The notes under the pieces: model-generated | What the model was told of the DNA's origin: nothing | What the model saw: the letters and a program-made list of their open reading frames with translations, nothing else | Database searches by the model: none | Assembly (NCBI GenBank): GCA_003233075.1 | Contig: QIKQ01000187.1 | Location: 1 to 7,384, forward strand | Length of the DNA stretch: 7,384 bases | Source: Gammaproteobacteria bacterium | GTDB lineage: Bacteria; Pseudomonadota; Gammaproteobacteria; SZUA-21 | Reading direction: 5' to 3' | Shown here: positions 1 to 5,858 of the stretch, piece by piece | Numbering within the stretch: the first letter of the stretch is position 1 | How the letters are laid out: each line of letters begins with the position of its first letter | Position numbers and translations under genes: made by a program

Positions 1-140
1 TGGATGATCCCTCCTTGGAGGGAGTGAGGTTGCATTCTATATTGAATTAGACGTCGATGGGTTTTTTCTCCGCGTAGCGGCTTCGTCCAACTACTGGTTA
101 GGTTTAATTGTGTTTGGACTTTGGTTTTTAAAGAACTACT
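1..140. other. Left-edge stretch, no confident gene
   Basis: This edge carries a perfect short inverted repeat (TCCCTCC at 8-14, GGAGGGA at 17-23) and a small CCGC/GCGG hairpin near 71-81. Two plus-strand readings are protein-like but unsupported. One is a 15-codon tail ending in TAG at 48-50, which could be the C-terminus of a gene lying to the left. The other is an open frame at 8-154 that ends in a hydrophobic segment but has a TGA at 5-7 and no start codon. I cannot choose between a gene end, a gene remnant and plain intergenic DNA. The segment is somewhat more GC-rich than the intergenic DNA further right. Confidence 0.25.
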
Positions 141-312
141 TAGGGAAGCTCTGATCAATTCATCCATGAATTGTCAGAGTGCGCCAAGCAAAAAGCGTGG
201 TTTTTGCTTGGCTTACAAAATCAATCGCTTACAGCGATCAATTTTGACGACACATCGCTGTGTCGCAAGAACCTCTGAATTAATCAGAGGTTCCTTTGAT
301 CTATTTCGGTTG
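141..312 (+). repeat. Five-hairpin structured repeat, copy 1
   Basis: Five inverted repeats follow one another. H1 (149-179) pairs CTCTGA/TCAGAG and CAATTCA/TGAATTG with one bulged T. H2 (183-212) has a perfect 12-bp stem, GCCAAGCAAAAA against TTTTTGCTTGGC, with loop GCGTGG. H3 (217-245) pairs AAAAT and ATCGCT arms around a symmetric CA/CA mismatch. H4 (248-265) pairs CGACACA with TGTGTCG. H5 (269-293) pairs GAACCTCTGA with TCAGAGGTTC, loop ATTAA. A second copy lies at 3668-3835 with the same order, and homology runs on to CTATTTCG..TTG. The outermost sequences (GGAAGCTCTGATCAATTCA, and GGAACCTCTGATTAATTCA read on the other strand) form a near-perfect terminal inverted repeat, as in a MITE. 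It starts 41 bases beyond the slt stop codon, in a non-coding position. It could be a mobile repeat, a structured RNA, or both. No transposase is present. Confidence 0.75.
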
Positions 313-352
313 AGAACAATCTAAGTAGGTTTATTACTAGCGAGCCAAATAG

Positions 353-2443
353 TTATTGTGATGATCGTGTATGTATAGGTGGCAAGCGATCCGATATTTT
401 TTGCGGCGTAAGTCCCATTCGTTGCTCGTAAATTGTCATATAGGCCATTACATTTCGGCAGTAATCACGAGTTTCAGTAAAGGGAATGGTTTCGATCCAA
501 ATATCGGCTGACTTTGGTTTGTTTTTCGGCAGCCATTTTTTCACTCGATGACCGCCCGCATTGTAAGCAGCAGTCGCTAAAACCTTATGCTCTTTAAATG
601 TATTAAGCTTCATGCGTAAATAGTTCATACCCAAACGAATATTGAGATTAGGGCGATATAAGTGGCTAGTCCTGTGTACCCGAGTTTTCATTTTGCGGGC
701 GACGAATCGAGCTGTTCGTGGCATTAATTGCATAAGGCCACGTGCACCTGCATGAGATCGAGCATCCGGCGCAAAAGCACTTTCACGACGTATCACCGCC
801 ATTGCCCATGCGGGATTAACCTGGGTTTTAGTCGATTGACGAATCACGGTCGACTTGTGTGCAATCGGAAAACGTAAAGTCAAATCATCTCTAAAAGTAG
901 ATTTACCTAAGGTAGAAATAACGTGAGAATACCAGCCCCAGCGATGAGCTATTACGGCTGCCATCTTTAATTCTTTTTCACTGAAGTTTTTAATTGAATA
1001 ATACCATTCTCGACGTGCTTGCTTAATGCGACCTAAAAAATAGAGTTCACGGGCACGCGTTATGCCTATGATGGATTCTATGCGAAGTAATTGGTCTTCA
1101 GGATAGAATAGGCTTTTGTTTTCGAAAGTATAAGGAATTTTTAATCGGTCGGCAGCGAGGAAACCTTCAAAGCTGCGGGATTTAGCTGCTTTTTGGTAAA
1201 CTCTTTTGGCTTTTCGTTTTTGCCCTGATGCTTCTAAGGCGCGTGCGCGCCAGTATTGCCACCGTGTTTCAGCTTGGTCGGCCGCACTTAGTTTATTAAT
1301 CCAGGTGAGTACTTGTTGCCAGTTTTCTTGTGCTAAGGCAGAGCGTACGCGCCATAATTTAACTTGTTTGTCCGCCAGTTCATTCGGAATTTGAGATAAC
1401 CAAACATTGGCTTTGGCATCTCGTCGATAACTGTAAACTAAACCAATGCTGCGTTTAATCGCGGCAGTTTGTTTAGGCGAAAATGCTTTACGTGAGATTT
1501 TGCTGCTCCATAATTTGCCAGCTTGGTCAGGCTTACTACGTGACATGCGTATCATGCCTGTGGTTATAATTTTAAGTGCGATCGGGTTTTTAGATCTGAG
1601 CAGCTTTTTTTGCGTAAGACGTTGTGGTTTTCTATAGACTTGGTACCAGGTAGTGAGCCAATGTCTTTCTTTCTTGGGTAAATATTTAGCGAGACTGCGC
1701 GCTCGTCGGTAAGCTCGTTTTCTAAAGGTTAATTCTATGCGATCCCAAACTAGTTTACGGCTTAAGCCGCCTTTTCGACGCCACTTATTAATAATAAAGT
1801 TACATTGTTTTGGCAATGATTTATGTGTCAGCCAAAGTGATGACATGTTTTCTAAAGCTTTTTTCTTTTGGCCAGTGCGGTAGAGGGCCGCTTTATATAA
1901 ACATCGAAACTTAGTATTAGTGGTAGTCACGTAATTATTTTTGAACTTACGCCACATATTTTTCTTAGCTAAAATCGCGAGCCACTTAAAGCGCAGCTGT
2001 CTAACGATAGGCACCTCGCCATACTTCTTTATAAAATTTTCTATTTGCTTGTTTGATAGTTTTTTAAGACGTTTAGAATAATCGGTATGGACTAGATGTG
2101 GATAGAGTGGATAGTCTCTTAAATTAGCTAATAATCGCTTGTATTCACCAATTTTTTTCTTTTTAAAGGCGCGTTCCGCCGCTAAAAAATCTTTTCTTTG
2201 CACTTTATAATAATCTAAGCGACTACGTACTTGACTCACTTTAGCTTTACTCATTTTGCTTGAGCGTAACTTTGTGTTTTTAGTCTGTTGTCTAGTTTTG
2301 GAATTTACTGGTGTTGATGCACCTTTACTTTCTGAATTAGACCCCGCCGCTTCTAGTTTAGCTGCGTAGCTAGTACTCGAAACGAGACCTAAGCTTAGTG
2401 CGCTTATAAGATATAGGAAAATGTAATTTGTTTGTGTATTCAC
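353..2443 (-). CDS. slt: Soluble lytic murein transglycosylase, Slt70 type (GH23)
   Basis: This periplasmic enzyme should cleave the MurNAc-GlcNAc bond of peptidoglycan to give 1,6-anhydro-muropeptides. The C-terminal catalytic domain is clear: RRESAF with the predicted catalytic Glu554, GLMQLMP (569-575), AYNAG (626-630) and a terminal ETRDYCRNVMAY segment. Residues about 70-500 are a long helix-rich region matching the Slt70 superhelical U and L domains. Starting at GTG 2443 gives 696 residues, against about 645 for the E. coli precursor. This start has GGGGTGG four bases upstream and a hydrophobic signal with likely cleavage after SSTSYA. Its n-region lacks Lys/Arg, so TTG at 2473, which adds KIIKR but has no ribosome site, is an alternative; a further TTG at 2536 has no ribosome site either. 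The extra length is a Ser/Thr/Lys-rich linker (about 30-75), and the protein is very basic overall. It stands alone, divergent from the NERD gene. Function is confident; the start is less so. Confidence 0.95.
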   Translation of the reverse strand: MNTQTNYIFLYLISALSLGLVSSTSYAAKLEAAGSNSESKGASTPVNSKTRQQTKNTKLRSSKMSKAKVSQVRSRLDYYKVQRKDFLAAERAFKKKKIGEYKRLLANLRDYPLYPHLVHTDYSKRLKKLSNKQIENFIKKYGEVPIVRQLRFKWLAILAKKNMWRKFKNNYVTTTNTKFRCLYKAALYRTGQKKKALENMSSLWLTHKSLPKQCNFIINKWRRKGGLSRKLVWDRIELTFRKRAYRRARSLAKYLPKKERHWLTTWYQVYRKPQRLTQKKLLRSKNPIALKIITTGMIRMSRSKPDQAGKLWSSKISRKAFSPKQTAAIKRSIGLVYSYRRDAKANVWLSQIPNELADKQVKLWRVRSALAQENWQQVLTWINKLSAADQAETRWQYWRARALEASGQKRKAKRVYQKAAKSRSFEGFLAADRLKIPYTFENKSLFYPEDQLLRIESIIGITRARELYFLGRIKQARREWYYSIKNFSEKELKMAAVIAHRWGWYSHVISTLGKSTFRDDLTLRFPIAHKSTVIRQSTKTQVNPAWAMAVIRRESAFAPDARSHAGARGLMQLMPRTARFVARKMKTRVHRTSHLYRPNLNIRLGMNYLRMKLNTFKEHKVLATAAYNAGGHRVKKWLPKNKPKSADIWIETIPFTETRDYCRNVMAYMTIYEQRMGLTPQKISDRLPPIHTRSSQ

Positions 2444-2485
2444 GTGACCACCCCGTTTTATTATTTTTCCCAATTGACTATCAGT

Positions 2486-2526
2486 TTGGCAAATGCCAAT
2501 ACAGAAAATACATGCACTCTGCATGT
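2486..2526. promoter_or_regulatory. Two short perfect inverted repeats in the slt leader
   Basis: TTGGCA/TGCCAA (2486-2499, two-base spacer) and ACATGC/GCATGT (2510-2526, five-base spacer) lie 43-83 bases upstream of the preferred slt start. They are short, symmetric and adjacent. They could be protein-binding sites or small hairpins in the slt mRNA leader if transcription starts further upstream. If slt really begins at TTG 2536 they would be coding, which I think less likely. The symmetry is seen; the regulatory role is inferred. Confidence 0.3.
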
Positions 2527-2581
2527 TTAGTTCCAAGGAGTAGTCTGTTGGTGTTTTTATTATTATTTATGTCGAAAGTAT

Positions 2582-2613
2582 CACCTTTTCACATCAAAGG
2601 TGCAAGTTTTTTT
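2582..2613 (+). terminator. Terminator-like hairpin plus T7, pointing toward the NERD gene
   Basis: CACCTTT (2582-2588) pairs with AAAGGTG (2596-2602) over a seven-base loop. Four bases later comes a run of seven T (2607-2613). The layout fits a rho-independent terminator on the plus strand, although the stem is only 7 bp and modest in GC. No plus-strand gene ends just upstream, so it would either stop antisense transcription coming out of slt or act as an attenuator ahead of the NERD gene 267 bases downstream. Confidence 0.4.
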
Positions 2614-2696
2614 AAAGAAATCAGTAATTAACCTCTGGAAAAAACTGTTATTTATCACTTAATTAACTAATTTAAGATAAATATAACTGGTAAAAA

Positions 2697-2800
2697 CAAG
2701 TGATATTTGCTTTATTTGGCAAATTCACTTGATTTCATTAGGATAATTATCCTTACTAATGCTTGGTCTAAGAAATATCAATTGATTAATTGGTCAATTG
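2697..2800. promoter_or_regulatory. Cluster of three inverted repeats upstream of the NERD gene
   Basis: First, CAAGTGATATTTGC (2697-2710) pairs with GCAAATTCACTTG (2719-2731), 13 bp with one bulge and an eight-base loop. Second, AGGATAATTATCCT (2740-2753) is a perfect 14-bp palindrome. Third, CAATTGA (2779-2785) pairs with TCAATTG (2794-2800). All lie in the AT-rich gap between two divergent genes, 80-183 bases before the NERD start. The dyad at 2740 is of a size bound by dimeric repressors. A weak -10-like TATTAT is at 2839-2844, without a convincing -35. Operator function is inferred, not shown. Confidence 0.35.
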
Positions 2801-2879
2801 TTGGGCTAAGCAGCAGACAAATTGAAATTTTCTGGGTATATTATAGAAAACAAAATAACGAAGACGGCGGCAGGAGCTT

Positions 2880-3494
2880 ATGGAGTCGATTTACAATTCA
2901 TTTAAAGGTTTAATCCCAGGAATTCCTGGATCGGTATTATTTTGGTTACTGACAATTGGCACAATTGTATTTATTTTGACTGCCTTACGTTCTAAATCAC
3001 AGAAGTCAGATCCAACGACAAAAGGGGTTTCCAAAGCGATTAAAAAGCTAGGAACCGAAACTGTGTCTTATGTCATGATTTCGGATGATGTTGAAGGACC
3101 AATTCACATAGAGCATCTATGCCTTACGCCTTCGGGCATCGCAGTCATTGATGTGAAAGACTATCGAGGTTACTTGTTTGGAGGCGCAAACACTGATCAG
3201 TGGACGCAGGTTATCGATAATCGTAGTTTTCGATTCGAAAACCCCTTGCATAGAAATAAAGACCGGGTACGCGCGATAGAGTCCTTGGTTGACGATATCC
3301 CAATATATGGTTGTGTCATCTTTACCAGTGCCGGCTCATTTCCGAAAGATAAACCGGAAGGTGTTTTCATGCAGGACAACATACGTGATGGCTTAGGTGT
3401 GGCTGGAAAAAGATTAGATGTTCCAACCGTTTATTTGTCAGAGTGGCTGGAATTGAAATCGCAATTGAGTCCTAGTACCGAAATGACTGCTTAA
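2880..3494 (+). CDS. Membrane-anchored NERD-domain (nuclease-related) protein
   Basis: The 204-residue protein has one N-terminal membrane span (about 15-36, SVLFWLLTIGTIVFILTAL) followed by a basic stretch and a NERD domain (about 50-150). The core HIEHLCLTPSGIAVIDVKDYRG region (77-98) matches the NERD pattern in which a strand with Asp is followed by E-x-K of a PD-(D/E)xK nuclease fold. Here the acids are swapped, with Glu78 in the IDHL position and Asp91 before Lys93. The later FENPLHRNKDRV segment matches the conserved NPL..N/Q helix. NERD proteins are predicted nucleic-acid or DNA-processing factors, but this one has no fused helicase, kinase or zinc ribbon, so its role is open. The predicted orientation puts the domain in the cytoplasm. 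ATG 2880 has AGGAG five bases upstream, a strong ribosome site. It appears monocistronic. Confidence 0.85.
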   Translation: MESIYNSFKGLIPGIPGSVLFWLLTIGTIVFILTALRSKSQKSDPTTKGVSKAIKKLGTETVSYVMISDDVEGPIHIEHLCLTPSGIAVIDVKDYRGYLFGGANTDQWTQVIDNRSFRFENPLHRNKDRVRAIESLVDDIPIYGCVIFTSAGSFPKDKPEGVFMQDNIRDGLGVAGKRLDVPTVYLSEWLELKSQLSPSTEMTA

Positions 3495-3667
3495 ACGCAG
3501 AGCCGGCAACTATAGAATAATGCTAAACGAAGTAATTCTTAAAGGCCGACGTGTTAATAATGATGCTATTAAAATTGGTGGCGGCCAATAGATAAATTTT
3601 TGTATTTTTTTATCATGACAACGGAATTGCGCATGTATTTTTGATCAACACTTTTTACTTTTATGTA
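3495..3667. other. Intergenic, downstream of the NERD gene
   Basis: No supported gene is seen here. A 23-codon ATG frame (3520-3591) has no ribosome site. The stretch ends in T-rich runs (3596-3611) with a weak GATAAA/TTTATC dyad (3591-3614) that might end NERD-gene transcription. The stem is too AT-rich to call a terminator confidently. Confidence 0.3.
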
Positions 3668-3835
3668 AGCTCTGTACAATTCGTCCCTGAATTGTACAGA
3701 GCTCAACAAGAAAAAAGTGTGATTTTTTCTTGTCTCACAAAATCAATCGCTTAGTGCGATCAATTTTGGCGACACTTCCCTGTGTCGCAGAAACCTCTGA
3801 ATTAATCAGAGGTTTCTTAAACCTATTTCGACTTG
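3668..3835 (+). repeat. Five-hairpin structured repeat, copy 2
   Basis: This is the same order of five hairpins as at 141-312. H1 (3668-3703) has a perfect 15-bp stem, AGCTCTGTACAATTC against GAATTGTACAGAGCT, loop GTCCCT. H2 (3706-3733) pairs ACAAGAAAAAA with TTTTTTCTTGT, loop GTGTGA. H3 (3739-3767) keeps the AAAAT/ATTTT and ATCGC/GCGAT pairs and the CA/CA mismatch. H4 (3769-3788) pairs GCGACAC with GTGTCGC. H5 (3790-3816) pairs GAAACCTCTGA with TCAGAGGTTTC, loop ATTAA. H3 to H5 are nearly identical to copy 1, while H1 and H2 differ in sequence on both arms yet remain paired. It sits between the NERD gene and a minus-strand small-gene remnant, ending 22 bases from the latter's stop codon. Confidence 0.75.
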
Positions 3836-3857
3836 CATAATTTGTTTGTCTTGATCT

Positions 3858-4113
3858 TTATTCATAGGTTTGCTTATCTGCAATTTCTATATATAGTTTG
3901 CTCTGATTGCCAAGTTGCGGCGAAATGATTTCCACATAATCTAAAGTCATAATTCTCGCTTGCCAGATGACTGAGCGATTTTTAAATTGTCCTGCAAATT
4001 CAATGTAAGCGTTTTGTGCATTGCTTTGTTCAATAAGTGTGAACGCATATTGCTCATGGTTGCTTGTCCCTATAGAAATATAAAATCTACGAATTTAGAT
4101 CTTGATTCGCCAT
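3858..4113 (-). pseudogene. Hidden small gene, probably frameshifted near its start
   Basis: The minus strand is open for 78 codons from 4094 to the TAA at 3858-3860 and reads as a normal-looking soluble protein, with segments such as NAYIEFAGQFKNRSVIWQAR and KLYIEIADKQTYE. I do not recognise the family. The frame is closed upstream by TAA at 4095-4097 and has no ATG, GTG or TTG before residue 49, so only ATT (4094-4092) could start the full frame. An ATG at 4113 in the neighbouring frame reads MANQDLNS then stops. Deleting one base in the CTAAATT run near 4093-4098 would join it as MANQDLIRRFYISIG, a natural start of about 84 residues. I infer a one-base insertion, meaning a pseudogene, an assembly error, or a rare AUU start. 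It lies opposite in direction to its neighbours. No clear ribosome site precedes either start. Confidence 0.55.
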
Positions 4114-4134
4114 TTTGCTTAAACTTAACATCGC

Positions 4135-4170
4135 ATAATTAATTTTTTTGCAATTTTTTGCAATTTTTTT
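4135..4170 (-). promoter_or_regulatory. Phased T-tracts with a possible minus-strand promoter
   Basis: Runs of seven, six and seven T (4143-4149, 4154-4159, 4164-4170), separated by GCAA, repeat at 10 to 11 bases, about one helical turn. Such A/T-tracts in phase bend DNA and can act as promoter UP elements. On the minus strand, TTGCAA (4163-4158) and AATTAT (4140-4135) sit 17 bases apart and could be the -35 and -10 of the small gene starting at 4113 or 4094. The promoter match is weak (4 of 6 in the -10); the phasing is directly visible. Confidence 0.35.
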
Positions 4171-4249
4171 GCTAAACTAGCACTTGTACGTGAACTCGGT
4201 CTAAATTGTAGGATCGAAATTTGCGATCTAAACTCAGGTTACTTAAACT

Positions 4250-4407
4250 TAGGGAGCTTCTGATTAATTCATCAAGGAGAGGATTACAAGGCAAATTAAT
4301 TCAAAAAAACGGAGTTTACATGCTAGTCTGCCGCTACACGGCCCCGTATTTTGAGAATTGATTTAACGCAGTAAGACCTGCTTCAGGGATTAATCAGAGG
4401 CTCCCTA
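4250..4407. mobile_element. MITE-like foldback element with terminal inverted repeats
   Basis: GGGAGCTTCTGATTAATTC at 4252-4270 matches the opposite-strand end GGGAGCCTCTGATTAATCC (4405-4387) at all but two positions. Both ends are flanked by TA (4250-4251 and 4406-4407), consistent with a TA target duplication or with TA being part of the repeat. The arms keep pairing inward: AAATTAATTC..AAAA..ACGG on the left matches AAATCAATTC..AAAA..ACGG on the right strand. They close on a GCCG/CGGC hairpin (4330-4342), so the whole 154 bp is one imperfect palindrome. There is no reading frame for a transposase, so it would need one supplied in trans. The ends resemble those of the five-hairpin repeats. 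It lies about 85 bases before the DUF2835 gene. The parent transposon family cannot be named with certainty from the ends alone. Confidence 0.7.
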
Positions 4408-4416
4408 GTATATTGG

Positions 4417-4442
4417 AATACCTATAGCTCGAATAGGGTATT
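4417..4442 (+). promoter_or_regulatory. Hairpin and AT-rich promoter-like stretch before the DUF2835 operon
   Basis: AATACCTAT (4417-4425) pairs with ATAGGGTATT (4433-4442) with one bulged base. It is followed by an AT-only run to about 4453. The TTGGAA at 4413-4418 and TATTAT at 4439-4444 look like -35 and -10 boxes but are 20 bases apart, longer than usual. The dyad lies within that spacer and could be an operator, or a weak terminator for transcripts coming out of the foldback element. Confidence 0.3.
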
Positions 4443-4491
4443 ATATTATTTTAATGTCATACTTAAGCTAAATAGTCTCGGAGTCCTCAGC

Positions 4492-4719
4492 GTGAGTCAA
4501 AAAGCACTTCGTGTGGCAATCAATATTGAAAGGGATGAATATTTGCGAGTTTACAGAGGAACTGCTCGAACAGTTTTTGCATATAGTGTAGATGGGAAAT
4601 CAGTACAGTTCCCAGTGAATATTCTACAAAAATATGTCGATCAGGACGGCGTACATGGTGAGTTTATTATACATTTTGATACAAAGAATAAATTTAAATC
4701 AATCGAAAAGGTAGGATAA
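4492..4719 (+). CDS. DUF2835 family protein
   Basis: This small soluble protein of 75 residues matches the DUF2835 pattern I know from gammaproteobacteria: EYLRVYRGTARTVFAYSVDG, then VQFPVNILQKYVDQDGVHGEF, then a final FDTKNKFKSIEKV. The family length is about 70-80 residues, so it looks complete. No biochemical role is known to me for the family. The start is GTG at 4492 with GGAG (4480-4483) eight bases upstream. Its TAA (4717-4719) directly abuts the ATG of the next gene, so the two are almost certainly co-transcribed and translationally coupled. That linkage is the best clue to its role, hinting that it works with or regulates the membrane ankyrin protein. Confidence 0.85.
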   Translation: MSQKALRVAINIERDEYLRVYRGTARTVFAYSVDGKSVQFPVNILQKYVDQDGVHGEFIIHFDTKNKFKSIEKVG

Positions 4720-5787
4720 ATGGCGCAATCAGATATTAATGTTGCACTGCATCAGGCAAAAATACTTTTTGTCCGTAAATCTCAATTTTATGTATTGGCT
4801 GCAGTCACATTGCATATTTTCACATTAATGGCAATTTTCTGGTATTTGAAAACGCCTCAGTGGGCAATCGCTATAACGCTTTTTAACTTGCTTATTGTTA
4901 GCTTAATTACTTTCGGAATTGGCGCAAAATTTAATTTAAATTTTGGCTTAGTGTCAGCTATTTTTTTATTAAGTGTTTTCCCTTTTAGCTTAATCGCATT
5001 AGTGCCGCTAAAACAATTTCAACAAGACAGAGAGTATATAGATTATAAGCGGCGCATTGCGTTGCTGCCGATATTAAAACAATCCAGCGTATTAAACTTA
5101 AATTTGTCCGGACGAATTCCAATGGTTTCTATGGCAGCGGTAGTCATAGGTTCCTTTATTATGATGACTGGTTTGTGGCGTTTCGACAATATTTCAATTG
5201 GCATGCTTGGCTTAATCTTATTTAGTATTGGTTTGATTACATTTAATCGTACCAACATTTCCATCCGCGGCGAAAAAATAATTATAACTCGAACTGGCGT
5301 TGGTGGTAGTTTGCGTCGAAGTAATTTCTCAGTTGTACATCGAATAGAAGTAACCCATATAGATTACAAACATGGCAGGTTAAAAATACGATATCAATTT
5401 GTGGGTACCGGTGTCGAGCGCGATGTCGTCTTTTTTGGAAGCGAGAAAGTTTGTCGACGCATAGTGGACGCTCTCACAACTCAAAGTGAAGAAAATGTCT
5501 ATGACGTTGAGTCCATGGCACTTAACGATGATGTCGATCCATTTGCTCCGGTCGATGATTTTGCGATAAAAGATGATAATACGGTTAATCTGCATTCTTC
5601 TACAGGAACACGGACTTTAATATCAGCCATTAGAAGTCAGCAAATAGGTTTAATTCGACAATTGCTGCAGGCCGGTGTTGATCCAAATGGCTTAGATCAA
5701 TCTGGGCAGACCCCTTTGCAAGCTGCGCAGCACACAGGTAACTTGCAAATAGTTGAACTATTGCAAACATCTGGTGCCATATCTTAA
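4720..5787 (+). CDS. Multi-span membrane protein with C-terminal ankyrin repeats
   Basis: The 355-residue protein has three hydrophobic spans near the N-terminus (about 21-42, 48-69, 74-96), a soluble loop (97-132), and two more spans (about 134-152 and 158-176). Next is a beta-rich, basic stretch (about 178-255, ISIRGEKIIITRTG...RIEVTHIDYKHGRLKIRY) that resembles a bacterial PH-like domain following a membrane hairpin. An acidic linker (256-290) leads to two ankyrin repeats (297-352), recognisable from LISAIRSQQIGLIRQLLQAGVD and the GQTPLQAAQHTGN..IVELLQTSGA pattern. Ankyrin repeats mediate protein contacts, so a membrane scaffold or sensor is plausible, but I do not recognise the full architecture. 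AGGTAGGA just before the ATG lies inside the end of the DUF2835 gene. The ankyrin call is firm; the PH-like call is an inference from pattern and context. Confidence 0.8.
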   Translation: MAQSDINVALHQAKILFVRKSQFYVLAAVTLHIFTLMAIFWYLKTPQWAIAITLFNLLIVSLITFGIGAKFNLNFGLVSAIFLLSVFPFSLIALVPLKQFQQDREYIDYKRRIALLPILKQSSVLNLNLSGRIPMVSMAAVVIGSFIMMTGLWRFDNISIGMLGLILFSIGLITFNRTNISIRGEKIIITRTGVGGSLRRSNFSVVHRIEVTHIDYKHGRLKIRYQFVGTGVERDVVFFGSEKVCRRIVDALTTQSEENVYDVESMALNDDVDPFAPVDDFAIKDDNTVNLHSSTGTRTLISAIRSQQIGLIRQLLQAGVDPNGLDQSGQTPLQAAQHTGNLQIVELLQTSGAIS

Positions 5788-5845
5788 GAATAAAATAGTC
5801 GTTAACAAGTTGCAGAATTTTTTAAATGCTTAAATTAGTAAGAAC

Positions 5846-5851
5846 GAGGAG
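5846..5851 (+). promoter_or_regulatory. Ribosome binding site that favours a TTG start
   Basis: GAGGAG lies seven bases before TTG at 5859-5861, an ideal spacing. The in-frame ATG at 5826 has no such site upstream (the sequence before it is AGAATTTTTTAA). This favours TTG as the start of the thioredoxin-fold protein. Confidence 0.6.
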
Positions 5852-5858
5852 TAAAACT

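Noticed and set aside
84..112. Integron attC-like core sites (GTCCAAC, five bases, GTTAGGT)
   Set aside because: The spacing fits one simple site, but the matching left-hand site and the long stem are missing and no integrase or cassette is present.
269..297. Hairpin 5 of repeat copy 1 as a terminator
   Set aside because: The stem is good, but only a short T-run (CCTTT) follows on the plus strand and none on the minus strand; it is better explained as part of the repeat.
1206..1637. Plus-strand frames inside slt
   Set aside because: Antisense shadows of a strongly supported coding sequence.
2428..2631. 67-codon plus-strand frame antisense to the slt 5' end
   Set aside because: It overlaps the slt signal-peptide coding region, has no ribosome site and no recognisable domain; it is a shadow of slt.
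2707..2913. 68-codon plus-strand frame running into the NERD gene
   Set aside because: It lies in AT-rich spacer with dyads and overlaps the well-supported NERD start in another frame; composition is not convincing.
3520..3591. 23-codon ATG frame downstream of the NERD gene
   Set aside because: No ribosome site and no similarity recognised; too short to support.
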